The notes under the pieces: generated by a model | The model's input: the letters and a program-made list of their open reading frames with translations, nothing else | Databases searched by the model: none | What the model was told of the DNA's origin: nothing | Program-made: the position numbers and the translations under genes | Assembly (NCBI GenBank): GCA_032622095.1 | Contig: CP136067.1 | Location: forward strand, 133,613,990-133,677,989 | Length of the DNA: 64,000 nucleotides | Direction of reading: 5' to 3' | Source: Siphonodentalium dalli | Taxonomy: Eukaryota > Mollusca > Scaphopoda > Gadilida > Siphonodentaliidae | Shown: piece by piece, positions 37,101 through 49,800 of the stretch | How the letters are laid out: each line of letters opens with the position of its first letter | How positions within the stretch are numbered: position 1 is the first letter of the stretch

Positions 37101-37775
37101 GTCATTTTCCGATTTTGGCTGAATGTCCACAAAGCAGCCATCGGCAGTTTCTGTGAATACGTTTGGACACTGGTTGCACCGTTGCAGTTACCCTAAGTCA
37201 AACCATATATATCAGCTGACATTTATTAACAGAAGATAATTTTATATTTAATGTTAGTCCATGCATTAATTGGCTTTGCTCTTAGAAAAACCAGCGGACG
37301 AAACTTTTACGAAAGCCAATCACAATTTGCAAAGTATTTGATTTCACGAATTCACTCTTCCCGACGTGGCCACGGTAAATGAAAACCAAACAAACAGGAA
37401 TCAATATAAAACTTGTTATAGGAAGAGCTGAGACAGACCATCTTTAAACAACATAAGGTCATGTATCTAAATTTAATAAAGATACCAGTATTCAATTCAA
37501 TTCAATCTGAACAAAACTTGGGAAATAACAGTATAGGCCCTGTAATAATTGCATGGTAACGGTAACCGTAAAATATAATACATATGTTCACGTCAGTGTC
37601 ATTGTAGGCTACATTGTATATATAGCGCACGTATATGGAAGCTGAAGGATCAAGTGACTCGCACGTATTGTCTATTGTGTGAAATATTACAGACTCGCAC
37701 ATGTCATCGAATGCAGGCGTTCTACGCTATATATTGCCAAATGCCCAGTACAGTGGACACATAATTCTGTTTATA
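37101..37775. other. Intergenic, nothing recognised
   Basis: No gene or element defined. An aattcaattcaatc run near 37492-37506 is simple sequence. Confidence 0.4.
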
Positions 37776-37777
37776 AT

Positions 37778-38197
37778 ATACTAGAAGGTGACCCGACTTC
37801 GTCCGGGCTATTCAAAAACCAAATTTCAAGTCGATAGCTCCACCCGTTTCCGAGATCTGCGATCCGATAAAATTCGTATCCGGGGCAAGATACATTCACA
37901 TACCAAATTTCAAGTCGATAGCTCCACCCGTTTCCGAGATATATATATTGCACAATGTCATTTGCGGATACCTCGGCCGGTGATGAGTTAACGCGACATC
38001 GGCCGGTTAAGAGTTAAACGCGATCACGTCACGAAAAGTTGACATCGGATCTGAAAATGAATAGGCCCATGCCACCCCCCGGCCGAAAATACCCCCACAT
38101 ACCAAGTTTCATCGAAATCGACTCGGCCGTTTTCGAGTCCATCGCGATCACACAGACAGACACACACACAAACAGATCTTCCAAAATATATAATAGA
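37778..38197 (+). mobile_element. SINE-like retroposon A
   Basis: Opens actagaaggtgacccgactt, contains two copies of caaatttcaagtcgatagct (37881 region and earlier) and ccaagtttcatcgaaatcg, and closes with a cacaga-rich run and gatcttccaaaatatataat. No coding capacity. Family not assigned. Confidence 0.55.
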
Positions 38198-38976
38198 CTA
38201 GAAGGTGACCCGACTTCGTCCGGGCTTTGACCTTGAATTGACCATTTTGAAGGTCAAGGTCAGGTGGGGTCAAACACCAACACCCCAAACATGGTGGAAA
38301 TCGGCCCAGCGGATACCGGGAAATCGGCCCAGCGGATACCGAGATACCCTATGCATCAAATTTCGTCAGTTCAACCCGATTTGATTTCCACTCAAGTATA
38401 TAAACGCGCCTCATATACACACGCTCATTAATTATCAAGTTTCAACGTAAAGATAAATTACCATCGGTGCACGAGATATCGCCAAGACGTCTGAAACAGT
38501 CAAATGCATCGGCCGGTTAAGCGTTAACGTGATCTAAAGTTATGACCTCTAACGACGTCATAGAAGTTACGCATTGTTTTTATCCTGATGGAAGATAGTA
38601 CCACTTCTTCTTGATAATTGAGGCAGATAACTAAAACGGATACATACGCATTATATATCGTTGGAAAGAGGAAACACGAAAGATTCTCACAGTGTCATTA
38701 TTATGATTGGCATTTTATTATTCGCGCTGTTTCGAATCGATTTGTAAGCACCGAACTCAAATGAAAGTCCCGTAACACAGCGTAAAAACAGATTTGACCT
38801 CGGCACGTGAAAAGTTGACATCGGATCTGAAAATTAATATGCCTATGCCACTTCCCGACCGATAGCACCCTCACATACGAAGTTTCATCAAAATCGGCTA
38901 GGCCGTTTTCGAGTCCATCGCGATCACACACACACACACAGACACACACACAGATCTTCCAAAATATATAATAGAT
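38198..38976 (+). mobile_element. SINE-like retroposon B, head-to-tail with A
   Basis: Opens with the same actagaaggtgacccgactt directly after the tail of A and closes with the same gatcttccaaaatatataat at 38952-38971. The end-joined arrangement suggests tandem insertion into the tail or unequal exchange. Confidence 0.55.
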
Positions 38977-39029
38977 AAAGCGAACGTATGTGCCCACTGT
39001 ACTTGGAATTTAAGTTATACATATATATA

Positions 39030-39827
39030 CACTCTTATGACTAATGTGTAGGTTTTCTACACAAAATGTGTAGCCCTGCTACACAATCATTATTCAATTT
39101 TGATCTTAAACATATTTGTGTAGTATATGTGTAGTTTCATATTCGTACACAAATTGTATAACAATTTTTTACACATAAATGGGTAAAATTTTACACATTT
39201 ATACACAACTGTGTGTATAAAATCAACACATATCCCTTACACATTTTGTGTAGGTTCTTACACACACAGTTCGTAGACAAGAAATGCAAGTTCAGTAGTC
39301 CGACCTGTGGGTATAGTATTAAAGATATATGCATATTTATATGTTAAAACTTTCATGGCGCATAGTGGTATGTAGTATTTTGTTCTGTACTGTGAGTTTT
39401 TGCTTTGAATGAACAAACCAGGGTCAAGGCGTGATTGCACAATATTAGTATTATTACAACAATCATAACAAGAGTCTAAGGACAGTAATCGCCATAAAAG
39501 TTTTAACAAATAAATCCTCATATACTATTAATACTAAACCCACAAATTGGAATTCTGAACTTACATCCTTGTCTACGATCGCTGTAGATTGTATTCCAAA
39601 AAATATACTCAAACAATATGGCCGTCACGTAGCAGACTATGAAACGGAATGCACCGCATTGCGCATGCTCTACGTTCTTACACAATTGTGTGTAACAAAA
39701 TATACACATTATGTATAGAACGGCACTTGATCAATGCATTTGTATGTAAAACTACACATTGCTATGTGTATTAACCGGGTTTACACATTTGATGTGTAAT
39801 CGTTCCTACACATTAGTTATAAGAGTG
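39030..39827. mobile_element. 798-bp MITE, cactcttatgactaatgtg termini, TA target
   Basis: Starts cactcttatgactaatgtgt and ends with the inverse, acattagttataagagtg, with TA at 39028-39029 and 39828-39829. Subterminal regions carry many inverted copies of tacacattttgtgtag. The TA duplication fits a Tc1/mariner-type element; no transposase is present. Confidence 0.75.
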
Positions 39828-39881
39828 TAGTATAAATCATGTGGCCCCTGTATCATGTTTGCGGTGTAGATGCTTAAAGCG

Positions 39882-40073
39882 ATGTATCTATCAAATATGT
39901 GTTAATGACACGCCAGTTACCGAGAAAACTTATGAGTGGACTATCAGATAGTTCAGTTTTTTTCCGATAACTGCACGAGACTAATATAGTTTGTTGGTAA
40001 CGTATCTTGTTTCTCATTGACGTGGAATTTATATTCATGCCATTCAAGTATCCAGTTCCCATATAAATATGAC
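39882..40073. repeat. Second copy of the 191-bp block
   Basis: See the copy at 36537-36727. Here it begins just after the 39030-39827 element and ends at caatcaaattgcccc. Confidence 0.9.
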
Positions 40074-40284
40074 CAATCAAATTGCCCCAGTTACGTTCCG
40101 ATATCCTGTGGATACTCAGCTTTCTGGTGAAATAAATTTTAGCGCGATCTATAAGAATTTGTTTTTGGCGAGTATGGTCAGCCCTATTTTGCACTTTTCT
40201 GAAGAATGGCCCAGTCGGCCATTTGATTCCGAATTTGAGGCGCGTCAACACTGAGAAAATACCGCCATATTTAACCATTTCATG

Positions 40285-40420
40285 ACGGGAGTTACGCTGG
40301 TGCAGCATTAAATATCTTGTTCCAGTGAATTATCTTATATATATGCGAGTCTCCCATCGCGATGATCCTCGCATACACTACAGTTATACAAGATAATGCA
40401 CTGGTTTACAAGGTCAAGGT
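40285..40420. repeat. Hairpin MITE fragment (ccaatgcattctctt family)
   Basis: Contains tgacgggagttacgctgg, gtgcagcattaaatatc and then ccagtgaattatcttatata, with a partial inverse near 40388-40400. Confidence 0.55.
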
Positions 40421-40723
40421 AATTATTCTTAGGCCAATGTCTTCTTGATCATGCGATATGCGAGGCTCCCTATGTAGCTCACCCAGAACTAGATTCGCAA
40501 AAAAATAAAATCTTAGCGAACGGAATTCCTCTTTAAAGTTACAGGGATTTGAGATAATCGAATTTCAGTCCCTGGCTCGGTGACGTAAAATCACACAAGA
40601 ATACATAGCACGTGTGGACGCAGCGTTACGCAATCCAAATCTGACCCATGTTCGATAACTCTTACTCAACTTGGAAATTCCGGAAATAAAATTGATTTAA
40701 CTTGAACAACAACGAAATTAAAC

Positions 40724-40815
40724 ATGTACTCAGAAGAAACGTCGTTGACTGAGGCGACAGTTTTGGCGAGATCCAGGGCACATAACATTCAGAGTGTTAG
40801 AAAACTCAACTGTTG
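40724..40815 (+). CDS. CFAP410: CFAP410 exon 1
   Basis: Starts ATG at 40724 and encodes residues 1-30, ending in VRKLNC, then the first two bases of the Trp codon. Donor is TTG|gtgagg. A short upstream region lacks another in-frame ATG close by. The N-terminus (MYSEETSLTEATVLARSRAH) is lineage-specific before the conserved part. Confidence 0.9.
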
Positions 40816-43800
40816 GTGAGGTTTACTTCATTGATATGCTCTTTATGTTCACTTTCTAAACAAGATTCCCTATGTTCGTTGTAAACTTCTTTAACTTGTA
40901 ACTTTTTCACCGTCATTGTTTCTGAACAACTTGATAAACGTTGCATCACGTCGAAACACAACGGTATGGCTACAGTGTTCAAATTTAGGATTACTATTTT
41001 CGGTTGAGTTTTTGATGAAAACTTGACCAATACAGACACAGGTGGGCGTCGGTCAGCAACAGCTAGACTAGTCGAAAATCTATGGGATATTAAAGATATC
41101 CATTCAATGTATAGTCAATTTTGGACTACAGCTAGACTAGATGCCAGTAGTGGGACAATAGTATTGTCAATACCCTGTCCCAGATAGCATGACGACGTTG
41201 GGTCAACGTTTGCATAATGTTGGCACGGTTGGCATTAGGTTTGGTTGGGTTTTACGCGAACATGCCAATGGAATTAACTGCAGTAAATTGGTTAATTTGG
41301 GTTAGCGTGGTTGGCCCTTGGTCGGCCCAACGTATTCCTTCCAACCGTTGGAATTATAACGTTGGCCCACATTGGGCCAACAATGTGGGCCAACGCGAAC
41401 ATGCCAATCTGTATCTGTCTGTATCTGTATGTGGTACGTCCTTAATTAGTAACCAAATCTGGCTTTTGCAGGACGATGGATTCTTACTGTGCACATCACA
41501 TTGGTTGGGTTTACGTTGTTGACCCCAACTTGGCCCAAGGAATTCCTCCAATGCAACCATTCAGAAGGTCGTTGTGCCAACGTTGGCCCAACCATGTTAT
41601 GCTATCTGGGGGTATAGGTTAATATACCAATAACATTAGTGTTGAAACGATTAATCGACTAGTCGAAATCGATGCAATTATTAAATTAGACGATCCCGAA
41701 ATCTGCTAGTCGACTAGTCGGGAAAAAGCACTACCTATGTGCTATCATGACAGCAGTGCCATTGCATGGCCATATTATCACGTAATCTGTAACAGTTAAC
41801 TAGTGATACATGTACCGATTATCGGTATCGTTATCGGATCGGGCCGATATATGTGGTATCGGCCAGATATCGGTATCGGCAAAATTTAGTCTCCCGACCG
41901 ATATCGTCAACCGATACATGTCGCGTCCTTTGTGAACGTTGTTACACCAATTCCGACTTTAATATTAAATAAATGACGTGAATTTCCAGAACAAATAGTG
42001 ACTATTTTACCCACGGGTCAGCCCTCCATCACATACTGTGATATACCATGATGACAACATCGACAGGAGACTGCTGGTACACTCATGACCCAAATAAACA
42101 TTTCAAAAGGTACAGTAGTTCCGTACGCTTAATAATTAAAGTTAAAACATAAACTGTATATAATTAAAATTACTTGCGAGTGCCGAGTAGCACATGTTGA
42201 AAGCGATTAACTGACACCCCTGGCATTAGCGTGAGAATGGAATCTTCCTATGACTGAATCAGACTAATGTACCGGTATCATTTAGTGATGTATTCATGGG
42301 GCTGTGGAATTAATTCCATGCCACGTGCGACAGTAAGTTGTCACATTGTTATTATCTTCTCAAGGTGGGTACCGGGCGTCAAGATCAAACGATTATTTGC
42401 ATGCATTTGAAGTCTTCGAGTAGGAATCACTAATACGGTATGCCACGTGTTGACAGATGACACAGTAAACTAAAAATCAGTGTTTATAAATAGACGAGTC
42501 ACGCTTTACCAGTTTGCATTAAAGTCGCTGCAGTTGTGACTCGATATTCCTCAATATATAGACACATCACATGTTAACAACATTTAAGTGTGTGTGTTTA
42601 AAGTGCTTTTAATTCAAATTGATTGACGTTCTGGTAGTTCTCGTCTAGTCCAATAAAGTATTTGATTTGATTTGGTATACGATGACTGAAGATGGGGAGG
42701 TGACTAACTTGTTTGATGGAACCATCCGAACCAATCAGAGTGCTCTATGGGCTGGATTTGAATCTGCTGTCATGGGCAGAGAAAATGTCAACAATTGCAG
42801 GTGTTATTAAATGCAAGTTCAACTTCTGAAAAAGATTGAGTTTGGCAAATTGAAATTGAGTCATTGACTCAAATGGATTATGGACTGATTCCGTAAGGCA
42901 CAGTATCGGAATCAAACAAATATTGAGGAAATCTTTTGAATGCAACGAAATATTAAATCGTTTTGCCAAGATTTTTGGGGAACGTAAACTAAACTTTTTG
43001 CGACCAGGTTATCGGTTCTTTGCCAACAATACTTTGCAATTTAAAAGACAAATTGATATGGAGTTTTGTTCACGTACAAGACTTATCGGTATCTGTATCG
43101 GATCGGCCGATAATTCTACTGAAAATATCGGCTATCGGCTTTTACCGATAACCACTGTATCGTTACATCACTACAGTTAACACATATTAACTTCTTAAAT
43201 CCTTATTGCATTGTTCCTTTAATGATGCCACTGTGTGGTTTTTTTAGCCACTAATGCTTGCCGGCCATCACAGATCTACAGACGGAGTCCAAAAGATACC
43301 ACAACTGCCAGTCATGCACGGGCGGTGAACTCCATGACCTGAACTGAACCCAATGTATGCACGTGTAGGCGCGGTTTCTTTTATGTTGATCATCAAAGAC
43401 ATGAAGTGTCGCTGCCGACTGAACACTGTCTAGTTCGATGGGACGCAATTGACCAGTGATAACTTCTCACTGTGGCACGTGTAATACTAGAGTAATGATG
43501 CAACAAAATGGCTTTAATGATATACGAAACATAATTCGCGACAAGTCAACTCAGTAACTGAATAGATTCTAGATCATTCTAATACCCATATACCCCCCCC
43601 CCCCCCCCTTTCATGGTGACATCCAGATGGGACCCATCTTGTGTTTTACTCTTTGCATGACTAATTCCTTTGGCACTCACTACAGCCCACATCCCTCATC
43701 CGATCGTCACCAAACTTCATATGTATCTCTTTGATGACCACTAGATGGGAACTATCAAATATTTTTCTAAATTTTGTTGAAAAACATGTCCGACAACGGC

Positions 43801-46800
43801 CACATTGGATTTTACTCTTTGCATTACTAAATCCATCGGCACACTCTACAGGCCACATCCCTCACCTCATCGTGACCAAACTTCATATGGATCTTTTGGG
43901 TGACCTCTAGATGGGAGCCATCAAATTTTTCCCGCAATTCGTTGAAAAACAAGGCCACCAGCAGCCATCTTGGATTTCAAATTTGTATCCATCGGCACAC
44001 CTTGCAGTCTGCTTTTATTGGAGAAAAGTTTTGAAAATTTACAGACTTGTTTAGGACCACATTTAGATGGGAGCTATCGAATCTCAACGAATGACTGAAA
44101 CTTCGGCATGTCCTACAACCAACATTTTTCATGCAATTGATCCCAAACTTCATACGGATCTTCGTGTTGACCTCTGGTATTACTTAAACATTTCAACTCC
44201 CTGCATTCCTTATTGCTCCATTGACTGTAATGCATGAAATTATCCCCTTTCCAAGTTGAGCTACAGCCTACAATGTTTCATATTAATTCCCTTTATATGC
44301 TATGAATTAAAATAAAAAGAATTTAAATAAAATTAAGAAACGTACCCTGATGGACAAAACAAGTGTCCACTTAACTGCGGTGCAGTTAGCGTTGCCACCG
44401 CGGCCGAAATGCAACTACACCGCGGCTCCACCGGCTAACTACAGTTGGGCCGCGGTTTACTTGCCATTTGGCATGGTGTAGTTGCTGCGGTGTACTTTCA
44501 TTAAACTGAAAAAAAGATGATACAAACCAGAAATCTTAACCACTGTGTACATGTCATTCGGCCTCGAGGGTAGTTGCCGTTCGGCCGCAGTGAACTTGCT
44601 GTTCGGCCGCAGTGTACTTGCCGTACGACCGCAGTGCTCAACTGCAGTTACAAACTCTGACACCGCGGTTGTGTTGTCCGGGGTCGGGCTGTCCCAGATA
44701 GATCGGGTCAGGCTGTCCCATATTTTTCAAGCAGAACTCAGTTTGCTACACGACAAGCAGACATAACATGACTTTGAATTCAAATCTATCACAATATTTT
44801 TCAGGTCTTCAGATTTGGTTGACATCAGTATTGTTCGGAAGTTAACTAATCTTGAAGTGTGTAGTCTCAGGTAAGTACATATCATAGGTCACACATGAGC
44901 GGATAGCTCCAACACATACATTTAGGTCACACATGAGCAGATACATGTAGCTCTAACACATACACACAAGAGCGAATAGCTCTAACATATACACACAGGA
45001 GCAAATATATATACATGTGCATATAACGATTTCCCTGAGAAAGGAATCCCTGCGACATATATTTAACATATTCATACAGGAGCGGATGGCCTTAACACAT
45101 ACACACATGAGCAGATAGCTCCAACACATACATTTAGGTCACACAGGAGCCATAACATGTATCTCTAACACATACACACAAGAGCGAATAGCTCTAACAT
45201 ATACACACAGGAGCAGATAGATTTAACATATACACACAGGAGCGGATGGCCTTAACTCATACACACAGGAGCAGATAGCTTAACACATACACACAGGAGC
45301 GGATAGATTTAACATATACACACAGGAGCGGATGGCCTTAACACATACAGACAGGAGCAGATAGCTTTAACACATAGATACACACGAGCAGATAGCTCTA
45401 AATCATACACACATGAGCGGATAGCTTAACACATACACACAGGAGCGGATAGCTTTAACACGTACACACAGGAGCAGATAGCTTTAACACATACATGACT
45501 GGAGCTTCCTGAAATTTTGTAAAAACCCTGTGCCAATGCAGATCTTTTTTGAATTATGTAGAGATTCCCCATTGTGCCTTTGTAGTTGAATCCTTATACC
45601 ATTTCCTTTTGCGATGTCCCCAATATAGTCAAATTAGAACTGATCTGCTAGCTGTTCTACCATTTTACGCGAGCACATGTGAACATTGGTGTCCTATTGT
45701 ATGAGTCTAATGAGATTTATTCAGGGGCAACAAGAAAACAGCCAGCCGGTCATGCTGCTCTTGTCAGGCACCCAGGTTAACTGCTTTGGTAGCCTTTATT
45801 CAGTGGCGTAGGGGCCCCTGCATATTTTAATCATTTTGATTTAAAAAAAAAATTTAATTAACTATAATTAAATTTTTAAATTTAGTTTTTATTTGAATTT
45901 GAACTCCTAGCTCCATTAAATTTATTTTTAAATAAATTAAAAAAAAACTAATGCCGTTATAACATGAGTCACCGTACCAAATTTGATTGAAATCGGTCAA
46001 GGGTTTGAGAGGAAAATAGTGAACAGACTGACAGATGGACAGATAAACCGATCCTACACTTTTATATATGTAGATGTACTACTACTTTATTATTGGTTCT
46101 TGTTTATTTTGCAAATAAACAATCATCATCTACATCTCTTCTCAGCGTGAACTATATAAAGACTCTGGCAGACTTTGCACATTGTTCAAATCTACAAGAG
46201 TTATACATACGAAAAAACTGCATCGAAGATATCAACGATGTATGCTACCTCCAGAAACTTACGAAGCTTCGAGTATTATGGTTGGCTGATAACCCATGTG
46301 CCTCAGTGGATAACTACCGAATGACGGTTCTCAAGGCTCTACCTAACCTACATAAACTAGATAACGCAGGTCAGTAGAATCTAAAAAATGTCCAAAATGT
46401 CTTCGGGTCACTTTTGATACTCTCGGCTAGTTTTTTCTCATAGTTTTTACGTGCTATTCTGCATTCCCGTGTTGCTTTATTTCTTGCTTGAATGTATTCT
46501 CTGTATTTTGATTCCTTCTTGCTGTAGATATATTTTTTCCACTTCAGTGCTGATACTGTCATCCATTTTTGCTTCTTGGTGCTTGACTTCATGACTGATG
46601 TTGGTATATGTTTATTTGATGCTTCCAGTAATCTCTCTTTCAGACGGAGCCATAGGGATTCTACTGTCATTTCATCATCTTCCTCCCATCCTCCATTCAG
46701 TTCCTCACGTAGTGCCTCATAGTCTCCTTTTATGATATTGTGGTCTGTTGACATCCTCTTCCACTCCATCTGCATAGCATACAAAATCAAATAGTAGCAT

Positions 46801-49800
46801 GTGGTGGTCGCTCTTGCCTAATGGAGGTAAATGTTTCAGATCTGATATCATTAGTTCTTCGTTCGTGAAGATGAGATCTAACAGTGATTCTTTTTGTCCT
46901 TCTCTCTGTCTTGTTGGATCTCTTACGTGTTGGTAAATCCCTGCATCCCCGAATTTTTCTAGGAAGTCAAATTCATCGCTAGTTTCTGACGTGCTGCATG
47001 TGTTGGTTTCCCAGTCTATCTCTTTGTAGTTGAAGTCACCACATACCAGCATATGAGAGTCCTTTCTCCTTGTGGCGGTGCATAAGATCTTATTTGTTTT
47101 CTTATTTTTGTCACTGTTGTTTGATGGACTTCTGTATATGCATCCGATTAGGAGGTTGTCTTCTGTGTTGAGTTTTATGCCACACCAAACTGATTCAACT
47201 CCTTCACTGGTTGTAAGATCCTCCACGATATTGGCTTTCAAGGTTTTAGTGACATAGATTGCAACCCCTCTTCCTGATCCTAATTCATTTATGAACATCT
47301 CATATCCTTGTAATTCAAACTCTTCTGGTTGTAAATTTTTGGCATTTTTTGGTGTTATTTCTGTAAGTAAGAGCACGTCAGGTGATTCTTTTCCAATTAG
47401 AGCTGCTAATTCGTCTCTCTTGTTCAGCAGTGAGTCTACATTTGAATAGGCGACTTTAATTGACCTGTCCTGTTTCTGGTTAAAAATATTTGTATTTACA
47501 TCATTTTTGGCAGCATCTTTCCAGTTAAAATCTTTAAAATTCCTACTCTGAGGGGGTCTTCTTTTCTCCTTCCTTTATTTTGGTAACTTTTCCTCCCCTG
47601 ATTTGATACTCTTTCCCATTTCGGTTCTTCTCCTTTAATTCTGCTTGAAGAGTTTTCCTTTGGTCGCGTTGTTCGGGAGTGAGGTCCCTGGCTATTACTA
47701 ATTCTTCAAAATCCTTATCGGTGAGAGATGGGATTTTGTGTGCATTGGAAAGTAGTTGTTTGAGTTGAGTGCTGCTTTCTAGAGTGACCTTGATTGGACG
47801 GAATTTCTTCCTCTCTCCTTTAGGTCTTGGGCCTAACCTGAACACATTTTTTATGATTAGGTTCCCACTTCTTTGTTCTTCTGGAACAAGTTTATCATAT
47901 ATATGTTGTAGTATAGTGCTATCATGTTGTTTTATCTCCTTTGGGTCGTTGCTGACACTTTCTGGTACATTAAACATACATAAGTTGTGTTCTCTCCTCT
48001 TTCTTTCTTCTTTTTCATTCTCTCTGGCTTCAATCTCCTCGAATATTTCTTTCTTCATCTCAGCTTTGATGTCTGCCGTTGCTGCCTCAACTTTATCCCC
48101 AATGCTACTTTCCACCTGTTTTACTTGTTCCTCCAACTTCTCAAATCTTTCATTATTGTTGTTATTCATCGTAGTCAAAGTTCCGCTTATCTGCTTTAGT
48201 GTGGGTAGTGACTGTTCATCTAGTCTACATAGCCATCTGATTCCTGCTGTTGTGTCTGTTTTTCCCGTTGCATGTTTGTTCAAGACATCATAGTCCTCTT
48301 CTGGAATTTTGGCACATGGTAGACATACCCATCCTTCACAGGATTCACATGGCATTCCCTTACACTCTTCTGTGAATTTCTTCTCACAATAGAGACATTC
48401 CCAAGTTTCTTTGCCTTTCTTTTGGGATCTTCTTCCCGTTGTTCTTAACATACTCGCCATTTTACGACAGTGAGATCATACTCACAGATCCGTTTAATTT
48501 GTTCTCTATTGGCAGTGAGACAAAACTCACAGTTCCAATATAATTATATCTTCAGTTATATTTATTGTTGTTGATATGTAGTTTATTTTATTTATCGGCA
48601 GTGAGTCAATACTCACTGATCCGAATCGGCATTATTACTATATATCATCAGTAGGCTGGGTACATACATCGAATGATTCTTTTCATCCACACAGCTGCTA
48701 GAGTTTTGTCTGGATGAACACTGTCCTTGTATAAGGAGAAGTTGCTTGAATAATGTGGGAGCTCCCCAGGTCTTTTTCTGATTCTCTGGAGATCATATTC
48801 AAAACATGGAGTAGGTCTGGAATTGTTCCTTTTTATCCAGTCATTTATTGCTTTGATTCTTCGATTTGACGTATTTGTGTCACTTCGAAAGCTGGCTGAA
48901 TTGCTGTGCTGTCTACTTTCATTCCAATTCGTCAAACTGATTGGGGGTATCTCAAGAAAGATTACCGAAGTCTGTGGTATGTTTGTATTGACAAACCTTT
49001 TGAAACTTCTATATGATGAAGTAGTATTGTCTCGTGCCTGTCTATCTGACTTGTGTCGAAGATATATGAATTCTTCCAGTTTGATGGTGATATCACAGGT
49101 GCCCGTCCATATGTAAATCTCTATCTTCTTCCCTTTGTTTTCCTTTTTGTTGACAATTTATGGTAGAGCACAATGCAATTTTCCTAGGATTTCTCTAGTT
49201 GTTTTCCCTGGGAAAATCATCCATATTATTTTGCTTCCATAACCATTCTTCTCCGCTTGTTCTTTTATGTATCTGCCTTTGCTATCCGACGCTAATATTC
49301 TTATATTCTCATCCTCGTATTCATCGCATTTCTCTGTGAAATTTCTTCGCAATTTCGTGACACTCATTTACAAGTTAAATATATGCATGTTTAGATAAGA
49401 TTTTATCATAAAATTTACATTAATATCATTATAAGAATGTGTATTTGTATATCAGATACAATTTTACATAATACGACTTGTAAAAACTCAAGATTATTAA
49501 AGATTATGTTGAAAATCCTCGCCGGATTGAAAACCGCCTGCGTGCCGCCATTACAACCGGAAGAGCATAGAGCGTAACGCCCGTAGAGATCATATTCCAC
49601 CAGTACAATCCCTGGGAACTTTTTGAAGTTTTGACAGGGAACCTTATAAAGTCGAAACAATAAGGCGGGGAGCAGGCTAACGCGGGGAATTTTCTTAGAT
49701 ATTATATGTTCCTTAATAATGTACTACACTATAGGTGAATGTTCCAGCTCAAAAATGCATGCTTTTCTGTGACTTTGTGAGGCGATATTGCAATATAAAT

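Larger units (their letters stand above)
46379..49400 (-). mobile_element. Antisense CR1/L2-like LINE lacking reverse transcriptase
   Basis: Reading leftwards from about 49400: an esterase-type frame, a PHD/coiled-coil frame, then an AP-endonuclease frame whose following linker stops near 46380, before any RT. The 5' part is kept and the 3' part lost, opposite to the usual 5' truncation. It lies in CFAP410 intron 3, with its left edge about ten bases from the exon 3 donor. Confidence 0.85.

Noticed and set aside
39874-40308. 144-codon minus-strand frame, also partly at 36501-36868
   Set aside because: Shared only because of the 191-bp duplicated block; no domain recognised.
40600-40724. RFX X-box upstream of CFAP410
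   Set aside because: gataac near 40660 fits one half-site, but no acceptable second half lies at the right spacing.
47769-48293. 174-codon + strand frame, hydrophobic, possible membrane protein
   Set aside because: It is the antisense of the intact LINE ORF1 (47543-48460, minus), which has clear family domains.
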